From positions 1 to 44,931 of the forward strand of contig JAFVTT010000045.1 in assembly GCA_017503065.1 (NCBI GenBank): a stretch of 44,931 nt of DNA. Reading direction: 5' to 3'. Shown in pieces: positions 1 through 8,396 of the stretch. The position numbers and the translations under genes were made by a program. How positions within the stretch are numbered: the first letter of the stretch is position 1; each line of letters starts with the position of its first letter. The notes under the pieces are model-generated. The model made no database searches. It had not been told where the DNA came from and was given only the letters and a program-made list of their open reading frames with translations. Origin of the DNA: Bacteroidaceae bacterium. Its GTDB lineage: Bacteria; Bacteroidota; Bacteroidia; Bacteroidales; Bacteroidaceae.

Positions 1-642
1 TTCAGTAAACAAACGATTCATCAACATTGCAGCACCAAGAGGAGATGTATAGTTAGAGTAAGCCTTGTTATGGTCAGCCGACATTTCCTCTTCCGTATAA
101 GCTATCTGAAAACTTGAACGAGGAATGAGTGTGGCTATAAAACTATCTGTTTGAGCGACATTAACCATATCCTTAAACATAAGGTTGCTTGCATTGTTGT
201 CACTCTGAGTAAGAGTATAACGCAGCAAATCTCTCACTGTCAATGATATGACTGGCCCTGAATAATCTTTCAGCATAGGACTCCAAGTCTTTGGGTCAAG
301 TTTATCCCTATTTATATTTACTAAGGTATCAAGTGAAATTCCTTTATTGTCAAAGTCATTACAAAGAGCTAATGCCTGATGAACCTTAAACACACTCATC
401 ATAGGATAAACACTCTTATTATTGACCTTAACCGTATCTCTGTTATTAACAATAACCGCCACACCAATTTCGCCAGGACAAGCTGAGACAATTTGAGAAA
501 TGCTATCAGTCAAAACATTTGTTAAAGGAGGATTTGCGCTATCTTTTGTCGCTGATTTATGGAACAATGAAAATACCAAGATGAAAATGCAAACTAAAGC
601 TATACACAAAACTACGATTTGTTTTTTTCTGTTTTTTCCCAT
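1..642 (-). CDS. cfxA: CfxA-family class A beta-lactamase, 3' part cut by window edge
   Basis: Class A serine beta-lactamase that hydrolyses penicillins and cephalosporins in the periplasm. Codons 1-214 are in the window, out of about 321 in the family; the KTG motif lies beyond position 1. The start is the ATG at 642-640, giving MGKNRKKQIVV followed by a hydrophobic export segment at about residues 8-27. The catalytic S-V-F-K is at residues 83-86 and the S-D-N loop at 147-149. The match to remembered CfxA sequence is nearly continuous, so the family call is firm; the allele cannot be given because the diagnostic C-terminal positions are missing. cfxA is carried by mobilizable elements such as Tn4555 in Bacteroides and Prevotella, so this was probably acquired horizontally. 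A -7 promoter box lies 48 bp upstream. The visible part is intact. Confidence 0.96.
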   Translation of the reverse strand, partial: MGKNRKKQIVVLCIALVCIFILVFSLFHKSATKDSANPPLTNVLTDSISQIVSACPGEIGVAVIVNNRDTVKVNNKSVYPMMSVFKVHQALALCNDFDNKGISLDTLVNINRDKLDPKTWSPMLKDYSGPVISLTVRDLLRYTLTQSDNNASNLMFKDMVNVAQTDSFIATLIPRSSFQIAYTEEEMSADHNKAYSNYTSPLGAAMLMNRLFTE

Positions 643-689
643 GTTTATATTATTTATATTTGTTTGACGAGAATATCTTTATTTGCCGA

Positions 690-697
690 CAAAGGTA
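690..697 (-). promoter_or_regulatory. cfxA promoter -7 element
   Basis: On the minus strand this reads TACCTTTG, matching the Bacteroidota sigma-ABfr -7 consensus TAnnTTTG, 47 nt upstream of the cfxA ATG. No clear TTTG -33 element is seen at the expected spacing. Confidence 0.6.
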
Positions 698-767
698 CAT
701 AACTTTACGGAAAAATATGTTTCTAAAATATATAAATAGACAGCTGTGGGGAAAAATTAGATAATTA

Positions 768-805
768 AAAAGGCTAAATGACTGAAAATAATCACTTAGC
801 CTTTT
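768..805. terminator. Stem-loop at the boundary of cfxA DNA and Abi remnant
   Basis: Arms 768-781 and 792-805 pair over 14 bp (AAAAGGCTAAATGA against its complement) with one mismatch and a 10-nt loop, flanked by A and T runs. It could terminate transcription in either direction, or be the end structure of the mobile element that brought in cfxA. It ends just before recognisable Abi_2 coding sequence begins near 823. Confidence 0.5.
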
Positions 806-807
806 AA

Positions 808-1107
808 TCCGTACCCAGACCCGTACTTCGTAATTGCTGCGCCCATCATTCAAGACTGTCAAATCGGGTCTTTCCTGTCAAGCCAATGATGCCTATGCGT
901 ATGCCAAACACATGGATTACGGATTTCTCGTTCCGTGAACAAACACTTTATCCGCAACTCTGCTATGTGGTGTATTGGCTTAACTCCATTTCTATGGGCA
1001 ACACTTTTGTTGCAGATTTCAAGCAGCTTTTATCGAAATACCCATCAGTAAGAACCCGTTTATTAGGCTTTCCTCATAATTGGGAACAAGAGCCTTTGTG
1101 GAGATAA
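808..1107 (+). pseudogene. 5'-truncated Abi_2 (AbiD/AbiF-like abortive infection) gene, C-terminal fragment
   Basis: The reading frame is open from 808 to the TAA at 1105-1107. It carries the Abi_2 signature LRNCCAHHSRLSNR (from about 823) and then the family C-terminus with YPQLCYVVYWLN, LLSKYP and GFPHNWEQEPLW. Family members are about 300 residues; only the last ~95 remain and there is no credible start codon at the left end. The ATG at 886 would exclude the HHSRL motif, so it is not the native start. The break lies beside the cfxA-associated hairpin, suggesting that insertion or deletion of the mobile element removed the 5' two thirds. Abi proteins abort phage infection; this remnant should be inactive. 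Confidence 0.75.
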
Positions 1108-1471
1108 AATAATTGCCCTGTTTCTTAAAAAGCACTGGGGCAAACCAGCTCCGTCTTTAATTGTTTCCAATAAATGGATTGTTTCAAGCCCCTATAGAAA
1201 GAGAACAAAAATTCCTGTGTGAAAATTAATCTACGACAAGGAGCAAGCAAGGAGCAATATCAAACAAAAATCAATACCTTTGCAGTACATATGAGATAGA
1301 CCAAAACAAAAGTGGAATATCGGAAACGAATAGCAAGGAAAAGAGAAGAAACGACCCAAGTTGATGTCCTTTTTGAGTTAATAATCAATAAAAGCGTTAA
1401 ATCTTCACCTTTTAGAATGTGCAATTAAAAATAACAACCATATTTCTGACTTATTATCTATAAAATATTGA
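1108..1471. other. Gene-free, decayed intergenic stretch
   Basis: No intact gene is recognisable. A short frame after 1110 (containing FLKKHWGKPAPSLIV) resembles nothing I know. The direct repeat AAGGAGCAA occurs twice near 1238-1256. A good -7 promoter box at 1275-1282 has no complete gene behind it, and a stop at 1469-1471 cuts off the surface-protein remnant that follows. This looks like a deletion scar between the Abi fragment and the surface-protein fragment. Confidence 0.5.
1275..1282 (+). promoter_or_regulatory. Orphan -7 promoter element
   Basis: TACCTTTG followed by CA is a strong Bacteroidota -7 element. The first downstream ATG (near 1291) meets a stop after two codons, so no intact gene is driven directly. 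It may be the promoter of a gene whose 5' part has been lost. Confidence 0.5.
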
Positions 1472-2374
1472 GTAATAATCGGTTGTAAATACGAAGGTTG
1501 CTCTGCTTTAACAACAGCCACAGTAGGATGTTCATGGAAAACGAAGTCCTTGTATAACTTTGGTAAAAACGTAACGGTGAATGCTACGCTCCATAGTTAT
1601 GAAAATGGGGCCTGCACGGTATGCGGAGAAGCATCAGAAGATGAAGGTGAACGTATCGAACTGGTTGAAGGTACTCCCTTTGAAAATGAGGAGGCGAGAG
1701 AGGTGGCACAGGTTACTTACAACCGCACCCTTCCCAACCTTGAATGGAATGCGCTCTACTTGCCCGTGGAAATTCCGGTTGCTACATTGAGCGAAAATTA
1801 TGACCTCGCGTACTTCAACAACATGCATGCCTACGACCGCAATAATGACGGTACGGTGGATGAAATGGATATGGAGGTGTTCTTAATCAATGAAGGTACG
1901 CTGCATGCCAACTATCCCTACTTCATCCGCGCAAAGAGTGAGGATGCGAAGCAGTTGCAGTTGGTGTTGGAAGATGTTGTTTTGCATGCCGCAGAAGAAA
2001 CGTCGTTGACTTGCTCGTCTGTATTTGTCGACTTTGCGCTCACCGGCGTTTATGCTCGCAATGATGCTGAAACCCTTTCAGGTTGCTACGCTATCAACAC
2101 TTCGGGTGCATGGTCGCCCATCGCTGCGGGAAGTTACTTGAACCCCTTCCGCCTGTATATGACCATTACCAGCCGCAATGGCTCACCAGTGAAGGTATCA
2201 CAAAGTGCTATGTCTAGAATCAATATCCGTGTTCAGGGCGAGGACAATGCCACAGGCATCACTGAAACGGAAAACACAAAGGTAAAAACGGAAAACTTTG
2301 ACCTTTCTGGCCGTCGTGTGGAGAGAATGCAGAAGGGTATTTACATAGTGAACGGCAAGAAAGTTGTGAGATAG
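1472..2374 (+). pseudogene. 3' part of a large Prevotella-type surface protein (5' end missing)
   Basis: The frame is open from just after the stop at 1469-1471 to the TAG at 2374. The first sensible start is a TTG at 1550, and no signal peptide is encoded. Homology-like sequence already begins upstream of that codon: a cysteine-rich stretch (GCKYEGC, GCSW), then HSYENGACTVCG, the zinc-ribbon-like repeat seen in large Bacteroidales surface proteins with leucine-rich or Listeria-Bacteroides repeats. A beta-rich region follows, and the protein ends with FDLSGRRVERMQKGIYIVNG, a sorting-like tail common in Prevotella secreted proteins. I read this as the C-terminal third of a formerly larger secreted protein. 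A short expressed protein from TTG 1550 is possible but would not be exported. Confidence 0.6.
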
Positions 2375-2399
2375 TGAGACATAAGTTATAAAAGGGTAG

Positions 2400-2419
2400 G
2401 GACGTAGCGTGCTACGTCC
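2400..2419. repeat. Palindromic extragenic repeat
   Basis: GGACGTAG and CTACGTCC pair perfectly around a 4-nt CGTG loop, 25 bp after the surface-protein remnant stop. Similar GACGTAGC/GCTACGTC palindromes recur in Bacteroidales intergenic DNA as I remember them; there is no T-run to make it a classic terminator. Confidence 0.5.
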
Positions 2420-2447
2420 GTCCCAAAATGTAAATTATTTAAGAATT

Positions 2448-2612
2448 ATGAAACGTAAGTATATCCAGCCACAGACTATGGCAATAAGGGTTGATATAGA
2501 GAATATAATGGCAACAAGTGACAGAATTCCTATTGACAATACACCAGGGATTCCTGCTGCTCGTGAAGACGAGAGCATTGAGATTAAAGGTGTATGGGAA
2601 TCCGTTTGGTAA
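2448..2612 (+). CDS. Small conserved-type peptide, 54 aa
   Basis: Starts with MKRKYIQPQTMAIRV at the ATG 2448-2450; upstream frame extension to 2409 runs through the palindrome and is unlikely. The K-x-Y-I-x-P opening, a central hydrophobic IENIMA followed by T/S residues, and an acidic/aromatic C-terminus (IKGVWESVW) match a class of short Prevotella/Bacteroides peptides that often follow large surface-protein genes. There is no lipobox or clear cleavable signal peptide. Function is unknown. It may have been co-transcribed with the now truncated surface-protein gene, and is followed by a strong terminator. Confidence 0.6.
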   Translation: MKRKYIQPQTMAIRVDIENIMATSDRIPIDNTPGIPAAREDESIEIKGVWESVW

Positions 2613-2634
2613 GATCCTTAATGGCTGATGATAA

Positions 2635-2665
2635 GAGCGCCAGCGGTGATGTTCCGCTGGCGCTC
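2635..2665. terminator. Rho-independent terminator hairpin
   Basis: Twelve perfect base pairs (GAGCGCCAGCGG with CCGCTGGCGCTC) around a 7-nt loop, 22 bp after the small peptide gene. It can serve that gene and, from the other side, the convergent maeB. Confidence 0.75.
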
Positions 2666-2698
2666 TATATATGACTGAATACTTTGAGTTTTCGCTAA

Positions 2699-2752
2699 CC
2701 GCTCATCCGCTCATCCGCTCACCGCTCATCCGCTCACCGTTAACCGCTCTCC
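2699..2752. repeat. Short tandem repeat, unit about CCGCTCAT
   Basis: About six degenerate copies of an 8-bp unit (CCGCTCAT / CCGCTCAC), with an AACCG variant at each end. They lie immediately downstream of the maeB stop codon. No coding sense is seen; slippage-type variation in copy number is expected. Confidence 0.65.
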
Positions 2753-2758
2753 GTTCAA

Positions 2759-5059
2759 TCAGATTAGGCAGTTCTCGGTGCACTTGCACTTGGACACGAT
2801 GGCATCGATGGCGGCTACGGCGGTGATGGTGAGGATGTCGCGCACGCTGCTTTCGAAGTCGGTGAAGTGGATGGGCTTGTTCAGACCTATCTGCAGGGGG
2901 CCGATAACCTCCACGTCGGGCGACATGTACTGGATGAGTTTGCTGGCCATGTTGGCACTGGAGAGGTTGGGGAACACAAGGGTGTTCACGTCCTTGCCGC
3001 GAAGACGGGTGAAGGGGTACTTGCGGTCGCGGAGTTCCTTGTCCAGGGCGATGTTTATTTGCATCTCGCCGTCAATGAGGCGTGAAGGGTCTTCCTCCTG
3101 AAGGATGCGGACGGCCTCGTGTACCTCTGCAGGTGAACCAACGGTGTCGGAACCGAAGTTGGAATAACTGGCCATGGCCATGACGGGTTCGTGGTTGAAG
3201 ACACGCACGGCACCTTCCATCAGTCGTGCCACGTCCACCAGGGTGTTTGTGCCGGGATGGCGGTTGATGAGGGTGTCGCCGATGAAGAACGTGCCCTTCT
3301 TGGAGTTGAGGATGTGCATGGTGGCAAAGTGGTCGTAGCCGGGCTTGATGCCAACAACCTCCTTGGCCACCTTGATGGTGTTGCTGTACTTGGTGTAGAC
3401 ACCGGTGATGAAGGCGTCGGCCTCGCCCGTCTCCACCATCATCATGCCGAAGTAGTTGCGCTCGAACATCTTGTCGTTGGCCTCCTCGAAGGTGTAACCC
3501 TGTCGGGCACGCTTCTCTGCCAGGATCTGTGCGAAACGCTCGCGTCTGGGAGCCTCGCGGTCGTGGCGCAGGTTGATGATTTCAATGCCCTCGAGAGAGA
3601 GTTCCAGTTCTGCCGCCTTCTTGGCTATCATCTCGTCGTTGCCAAGGAGTATGGGATGGCAGATGCCCTCGTTGCGTGCCTCCACGGCAGCCTTGAGCAT
3701 GGTGGGGTGTATGCCCTCGGCGAATACCACGCGCTGGGGGTTGCGGCGTGCCGTCTCGTAGAGTTGCTGGGTGAGTTTGCTCTCCTGTCCCATGATGTTC
3801 TTCAGGTGTGCGGAGTATGCGTCCCAGTCAGTTATCTGCTTGCGCGCCACACCGCTCTCCATGGCGGCCTTTGCCACGGCCATGCTCACCTCGGTGATGA
3901 GGCGCGGGTCAACGGGCTTGGGAATGAAGTAGTCCTTGCCGAAGGTGAAGTTGTTGACGTTGTACACCTCGTTGACCACGTCGGGCACGGGCTTCTTGGC
4001 CAGGGCGGCAATGGCATGCACGGCGGCAAGTTTCATTTCCTCGTTGATGGCGGTTGCGGCGGTGTCCAGCGCCCCGCGGAAGATGTAGGGGAAACCGATT
4101 ACGTTGTTTATCTGGTTGGGATAATCGGAGCGGCCCGTGGACATGAGCACGTCGGGACGTGCCTCCATGGCCTGCTCGTAGGTGATTTCGGGTTCGGGGT
4201 TGGCCAGGGCGAACACTATGGGCATGTCTGCCATGGAGCGTACCATGTCCTGCGAGAGAACGCCGCCCTTGCTGAGGCCCAGGAACACGTCGGCACCCTT
4301 GACGGCCTCCTCCAGGGTATGCACATCACGGCGCGGTGTGGCAAACTCCTGCTTCTCGGGAGTCAGTTTCTCGCGGTCATCGGTTATCACGCCCTTGCTG
4401 TCCAGCATGAGGATGTTCTCCTTGCGTGCACCCAGTGCCACATAGAGTTTGGTGCATGATATGGCCGCGGCACCTGCACCGTTCACCACTATGCGCACGT
4501 CCTCTATCTTCTTGCCTGCCACTTCCAGGGCGTTGAGCAAACCTGCACTGGAGATGATGGCCGTGCCGTGCTGGTCGTCGTGCATTACGGGAATGTCCAG
4601 TTCGGCTTTCAGGCGACGCTCTATCTCGAAGCACTCGGGCGCCTTGATGTCCTCCAGGTTGATGCCGCCGAAGGTGGGGGCAATGGCCTTGACCGCCTGG
4701 ATGAACTTCTCGGGGTCCTTCTCGTTCACCTCTATGTCGAACACGTCAATGCCACCGTATATCTTGAAGAGCAGTCCCTTGCCCTCCATGACGGGCTTGC
4801 CGCTCATGGCGCCTATGTCGCCGAGGCCCAGCACGGCGGTACCGTTGCTTATCACGGCAACAAGATTGCCCTTGCTGGTGTACTTGTAGGCATCATCGGG
4901 ATTCTTCTGGATTTCCAGACATGGCTCTGCCACACCTGGCGAGTAGGCCAGGGAAAGGTCGGTCTGGGTACTGTAAGGTTTGGTGGGAACTACCTCTATC
5001 TTACCAGGCTTGCCCTCGGCATGGTATGCCAAGGCAGCCTCTTTTGTAATCTTTGCCAT
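2759..5059 (-). CDS. maeB: NADP-dependent malic enzyme with phosphotransacetylase-like domain
   Basis: Oxidatively decarboxylates malate to pyruvate with NADP reduction, in the cytoplasm. At 766 residues it has the usual MaeB architecture: malic enzyme N-terminal domain (about 18-150, with [15 protein letters not shown]), NAD(P)-binding domain (about 160-400, with [12 protein letters not shown]), then a phosphate acetyltransferase-like domain (about 430-755) which in MaeB enzymes mainly senses acetyl-CoA. The GVFxxD-type region, the HDDQHGTA motif and the DYPNQINN loop are all present. The start MAKITKEAA follows a promoter box 35 nt upstream. One oddity is the end, [10 protein letters not shown], with three cysteines in the last ten residues; I do not recall this in Bacteroides MaeB. 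It is monocistronic. Confidence 0.95.
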   Translation of the reverse strand: MAKITKEAALAYHAEGKPGKIEVVPTKPYSTQTDLSLAYSPGVAEPCLEIQKNPDDAYKYTSKGNLVAVISNGTAVLGLGDIGAMSGKPVMEGKGLLFKIYGGIDVFDIEVNEKDPEKFIQAVKAIAPTFGGINLEDIKAPECFEIERRLKAELDIPVMHDDQHGTAIISSAGLLNALEVAGKKIEDVRIVVNGAGAAAISCTKLYVALGARKENILMLDSKGVITDDREKLTPEKQEFATPRRDVHTLEEAVKGADVFLGLSKGGVLSQDMVRSMADMPIVFALANPEPEITYEQAMEARPDVLMSTGRSDYPNQINNVIGFPYIFRGALDTAATAINEEMKLAAVHAIAALAKKPVPDVVNEVYNVNNFTFGKDYFIPKPVDPRLITEVSMAVAKAAMESGVARKQITDWDAYSAHLKNIMGQESKLTQQLYETARRNPQRVVFAEGIHPTMLKAAVEARNEGICHPILLGNDEMIAKKAAELELSLEGIEIINLRHDREAPRRERFAQILAEKRARQGYTFEEANDKMFERNYFGMMMVETGEADAFITGVYTKYSNTIKVAKEVVGIKPGYDHFATMHILNSKKGTFFIGDTLINRHPGTNTLVDVARLMEGAVRVFNHEPVMAMASYSNFGSDTVGSPAEVHEAVRILQEEDPSRLIDGEMQINIALDKELRDRKYPFTRLRGKDVNTLVFPNLSSANMASKLIQYMSPDVEVIGPLQIGLNKPIHFTDFESSVRDILTITAVAAIDAIVSKCKCTENCLI

Positions 5060-5093
5060 AAAACTTTTACCTTATGTTAAACTAATTCGCTTG

Positions 5094-5101
5094 CAAAGTT
5101 A
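5094..5101 (-). promoter_or_regulatory. maeB promoter -7 element
   Basis: Minus-strand TAACTTTG followed by CA, 34 nt upstream of the maeB ATG; matches TAnnTTTG. A TTTTG lies upstream, but its spacing is shorter than the usual 19-21 bp. Confidence 0.65.
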
Positions 5102-5144
5102 CTACTTTTTGGCAAAAGATGAGATAAGAGCAAGCAAAAAAAAG

Positions 5145-5295
5145 GTTAAACCCAAATCGCTCATTAGAATGTTACTCCCTAAAGAAGCCTTCTTTTCGTC
5201 ATCTGTTCTAAAGCAAGGAGTGGGGGGGGGTGAGTATGAAGGAGAACGAAAAACGGACTGTGGACTGAGGACACTGAGGACACCCTTTGGCAATA
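5145..5295 (+). repeat. Dispersed repeat, copy A
   Basis: About 150 bp that recurs at 10954-11152 (copy B) and inverted at 13237-13435 (copy C). Order of blocks: TTAAACCCAAATCGCTCATTAG; a variable spacer; TTCTTTTCGTCATCTGTTCTAAA; GCAAGGAGT; a G-run (nine here, six in B, five in C); GAGTATGAAGGAGAACG; then the GGACTG/GAGGAC minisatellite ending in GGACACC. This copy lacks the terminal GATGGCATCAC hairpin found in B and C. It fills the space between the divergent maeB and thioredoxin promoters. I recognise no transposase or known REP family. Confidence 0.85.
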
Positions 5296-5428
5296 AATAT
5301 ATTATAGTCAATCCCAAATAGCAGACAGATTGACACAAGTTTCTGCAGGCCAAGATATGATTATGGCAGGCAAGAAAATCTTTTAAGTACATTTTTGACA
5401 GTTTTTTTTATATTTTAGAAAAAAAATG

Positions 5429-5436
5429 TAACTTTG
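5429..5436 (+). promoter_or_regulatory. Promoter -7 element of the thioredoxin/Omp28 operon
   Basis: TAACTTTG followed by CA, 27 nt upstream of the first ATG of the five-gene operon; matches TAnnTTTG. The upstream DNA is a T/A-rich tract without a distinct -33 TTTG at standard spacing. Confidence 0.65.
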
Positions 5437-5463
5437 CATGCAGATTCCTAATAATAAACAATA

Positions 5464-5952
5464 ATGAAAAGATTGATCCTCTTTCTAACATTGTCTTTTG
5501 CCTTTTTCCTTAATAACGTTCTGGCTCAATTGCCGGCCGTTACTTTGAAGACGATGAACGGTACTGAAGTGCGCACAGACACTCTTTCGAACGGTAGCAA
5601 ACCGTTCATTATCGATTTCTTTGCAACCTGGTGCAAGCCTTGCAATCGCGAATTGGATGCCATCAACGAAGTTTATGAGGAATGGCAGGAAGAAACAGGA
5701 GTGAAAATTTTTGCCGTAAGCATCGACCAGGCGCAAAACATCAACAAGGTGAAGCCTTTGGTTAGTAACCACGGTTGGGAGTATGATGTGCTGCTTGACC
5801 CTAACAGCGAATTCTTACGTGCTGTTGGCGGACAGATGATTCCCTATACACTTGTTGTCGATGCAAAGGGAAAAATCGTATATAAACACAGTGGTTATAC
5901 TGATGGTGCCGAAACGGAACTCATCAAAAAGGTGCGTGAGTTACTCAAGTGA
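5464..5952 (+). CDS. TlpA-like periplasmic thiol-disulfide oxidoreductase
   Basis: Exported thioredoxin-fold protein of 162 residues. A signal peptide at 1-21 ends NNVLA before Q22. The redox motif W-C-K-P-C is at 56-60, a TlpA/ResA-type active site, and the cis-proline is at about P127 in GGQMIPYTLVVD. It should reduce or isomerise disulfides of exported proteins in the periplasm. It is the first gene of an operon whose other products are envelope proteins with their own paired cysteines, so these are the likely substrates or partners. Its TGA overlaps the next ATG by one base (TGATG), implying translational coupling. The electron donor is not encoded here. Confidence 0.88.
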   Translation: MKRLILFLTLSFAFFLNNVLAQLPAVTLKTMNGTEVRTDTLSNGSKPFIIDFFATWCKPCNRELDAINEVYEEWQEETGVKIFAVSIDQAQNINKVKPLVSNHGWEYDVLLDPNSEFLRAVGGQMIPYTLVVDAKGKIVYKHSGYTDGAETELIKKVRELLK

Positions 5953-7601
5953 TGAATAGGTTTCTTGCGTCTTTGACTTTATGTCTTAATGTTCTCGCGG
6001 CCTGGTCGTGGGATTGGAAGGGTGTGTCGTTCTCCGGCAATATACAAAGTGACATGCTCGTCCCTCATTATGATAGCGGCACTGGTGCCACTAAGACGGG
6101 CAGCTTCCTCACTAACACATATGCTGGTCTACAGTTGCAGAGCAAGTATGTCGATGCTGGTGCTCGCCTGGAGTTCCTGGAGTATCCGCTTCCTGGCTTT
6201 GAGAAGGATTTTGAAGGCTGGGGGGTGCCTCACTTTTGGGTAAAAGGAAAGTTGGGAAAAGTAGAACTGACCGCAGGTACTTTCTACGAGCAGTTTGGCT
6301 CTGGTTTTATTCTCAGAACTTATGAAGAACGCTCGCTCGGTATCGACAACTCCTTGCTGGGCGGTCGTGTTGTTGTGAGACCGTTTAAAGGCATCACACT
6401 GAAAGCGCTCACTGGTGTGCAACGACGTTATTGGGGATGGAACAAGTCGCTCGTCAGTGGTACAGATGTAGAGATAAGTCTCGCCGAGTACATCCCGTCG
6501 TGGCAACAGAACGACATAGGCATCACGCTTGGTGGCTCGTGGGTGAACAAGTACGAGGATAACGACTACAAAGTCTATGCATCTCCCGTATACCGCTATC
6601 GACTTCCGAAGTTCGTTAACGCCTGGGATGTCAGAATTAGCTTCAATAAGGGTGCGTGGAATGTGCTGGCAGAGTATGCACAGAAAGGTGTTGACCCCTC
6701 TTTTGCCAATGATTATATCTACAAAAAAGGTTCGGCCGTCATGCTATCGGGTTCTTATTCCGGAAAAGGGCTGAGCATCCTGTTGCAGGCAAAGCGGTCG
6801 GAGAACATGTCATTCAAGAGCACAAACGACGTGGCAAAAGCCATCGGCATTTCGTCTGCCATCAATCATCTGCCAGCCTTTACACAAGATCAAACCTATG
6901 ACCTTGCCGCTATCTATCCCTACGCCACACAACTTGCCGATGGCGAATGGGCTTATCAAGCAGAAGTAGGCTATAACTTCAAGAAAAAGACACCACTGGG
7001 AGGCCGTTACGGCATGAACATAAAAGCCAACTTCTCGTACGTCCGTGCCATCGACAGGCAGTTCTACAATACGAGCGATCTCATTCAAAAGACTAATGGC
7101 TACGAATCGAAATTCTTCAAGTGGGGCGATGATACTTACTACAGAAGTTTTGATCTTGTATTGACTCGCAAACTGTCAAAAGCATTTAAAATTAGCCTGA
7201 TGTATGTCAACCAGCTATACAACCAAACTGTTGTCGAGGGACATGGGGGGTTAGTACATACCAACATCTACATTGCCGACGCCAAATATCAGTTCTCTCC
7301 CAAGGTGACACTGCGAGGCGAACTACAATATATGACAACCAAACAAGACCAAGGCGACTGGGCTTACGGGTTGCTCGAACTCTCATTAGCGCCCCATTGG
7401 ATGGTTTCCGTCAGTGATATGTGGAACTGCGGAGAGACAAATCTACACTATTATCAAGGACTCGTAACCTATAACATTGGTCAGCATCGCATACAAGGCG
7501 GCTACGGACGCACAAGGGCAGGTTACAATTGCTCGGGAGGCGTGTGTCGCTATGTGCCGGCAACTACGGGCTTCACGCTCTCGTACAATTATAATTTCTG
7601 A
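5952..7601 (+). CDS. DUF6029-type outer-membrane beta-barrel protein
   Basis: 549 residues from the ATG at 5952, which overlaps the upstream TGA; a GTG at 5949 adds one residue but is less likely. A short signal peptide (to about LAAWS) is followed by alternating amphipathic strands rich in Tyr, Trp and Gly (for example GWGVPHFWVKGK, GWNKSLVSGTDVEI), ending in the aromatic SYNYNF typical of an outer-membrane barrel. I recognise it as DUF6029-like, a family of unknown function. Near the C-terminus a C-S-G-G-V-C-R motif gives a close cysteine pair, unusual for a barrel and a plausible substrate of the thioredoxin encoded just upstream. Only 12 bp separate it from the next gene. It might be a porin or a secretion channel. 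Confidence 0.75.
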   Translation: MNRFLASLTLCLNVLAAWSWDWKGVSFSGNIQSDMLVPHYDSGTGATKTGSFLTNTYAGLQLQSKYVDAGARLEFLEYPLPGFEKDFEGWGVPHFWVKGKLGKVELTAGTFYEQFGSGFILRTYEERSLGIDNSLLGGRVVVRPFKGITLKALTGVQRRYWGWNKSLVSGTDVEISLAEYIPSWQQNDIGITLGGSWVNKYEDNDYKVYASPVYRYRLPKFVNAWDVRISFNKGAWNVLAEYAQKGVDPSFANDYIYKKGSAVMLSGSYSGKGLSILLQAKRSENMSFKSTNDVAKAIGISSAINHLPAFTQDQTYDLAAIYPYATQLADGEWAYQAEVGYNFKKKTPLGGRYGMNIKANFSYVRAIDRQFYNTSDLIQKTNGYESKFFKWGDDTYYRSFDLVLTRKLSKAFKISLMYVNQLYNQTVVEGHGGLVHTNIYIADAKYQFSPKVTLRGELQYMTTKQDQGDWAYGLLELSLAPHWMVSVSDMWNCGETNLHYYQGLVTYNIGQHRIQGGYGRTRAGYNCSGGVCRYVPATTGFTLSYNYNF

Positions 7602-7613
7602 AGTAAGACAAAA

Positions 7614-8390
7614 ATGATGAAACAATATACATATAATGTAATCGTTTGCTTGTGCATGATACTGGTCGGATGCGACCACATTTCGGAACAAGAGCGACTG
7701 ATATACGAAAAACCAGAACCCGCTCAGCGTGTAGTTCTCCTTGAGGACTTCACTGGTCAGCGCTGCACAAACTGTCCCAAAGCAACGGATGTCATCGAAC
7801 AACTTTTGGAGACGTATGGCGATGCCTTGGTAGCTGTTGGTATTCATGGTGGCCCTCTTGGCTTTGCTGGCAATGCAAAAGTCACAGGTCTCGCTACAAA
7901 GACAGGCGACGAATACTACAACCACTGGAACCTGGAGCACCAGCCTGTTGGATTGATCAATAGGCACAGCCCTGTCGATTATCCCCAATGGGCAGCTGTC
8001 GTGAAAGAAGAACTGACAAAGTTGGCTGCGTTACGTTTGACCGGCACAGTTTCCTATGAGGATGACGTCATGACGATACATCTCTATGCCGAAGGAACCG
8101 ACGGCACCGTTACGGGCAAACTGCAAGTCTGGGTTCTCGAGGACGGCATTAAGACACTTCAACTCATGCCAGACGGATCTGCCAATCAGGAGTATGTCCA
8201 CAATCATGTCTTCCGCACAGCAATCAACGGCACATGGGGTGAAGACTTCAGTATCAATGAAGGCGAGAAGGTAGAACGAGAGTTTACGCAGGCTTTAGAA
8301 CCAACATGGAATAAAGAACGGTTGAGCATTGTTGCTTTCGTGTATAATGACAATGGAGTTCAACAAGCAGTCAGAATTATAAAGAAATAA
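7614..8390 (+). CDS. Omp28-related lipoprotein with thioredoxin-like CxxC
   Basis: 258 residues. The N-terminus MMKQYTYNVIVCLCMILVGC is a lipoprotein signal with the lipid cysteine at C20. The mature part opens with VVLLEDFTGQRCTNC (C51 and C54), the Omp28 family hallmark: a thioredoxin-like strand-CxxC-helix. A later NHVFRTAINGTWGE segment also occurs in the larger Omp28 protein at 9051 as HQHVLRSVNSTWGS. Omp28 was first described as a surface lipoprotein/adhesin of Porphyromonas gingivalis; its biochemical role is unsettled. Tight spacing on both sides (12 and 6 bp) places it inside the operon. Two adjacent ATGs occur, at 7614 and 7617. Confidence 0.85.
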   Translation: MMKQYTYNVIVCLCMILVGCDHISEQERLIYEKPEPAQRVVLLEDFTGQRCTNCPKATDVIEQLLETYGDALVAVGIHGGPLGFAGNAKVTGLATKTGDEYYNHWNLEHQPVGLINRHSPVDYPQWAAVVKEELTKLAALRLTGTVSYEDDVMTIHLYAEGTDGTVTGKLQVWVLEDGIKTLQLMPDGSANQEYVHNHVFRTAINGTWGEDFSINEGEKVEREFTQALEPTWNKERLSIVAFVYNDNGVQQAVRIIKK

Positions 8391-8396
8391 AAATCT

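Noticed and set aside
3191..4459. 422-codon open frame antisense to maeB
   Set aside because: Lies wholly opposite the conserved maeB sequence, has no family motif, and its His/Val/Gly-rich composition is the mirror of strong codon bias.
5236..5268. Ten-codon open frame (MKENEKRTVD) shared by repeats A, B and C
   Set aside because: It changes with each copy (MKENGKRTVD, MKENGKRTED) and lies in non-coding repeat DNA; too short to support as a gene.
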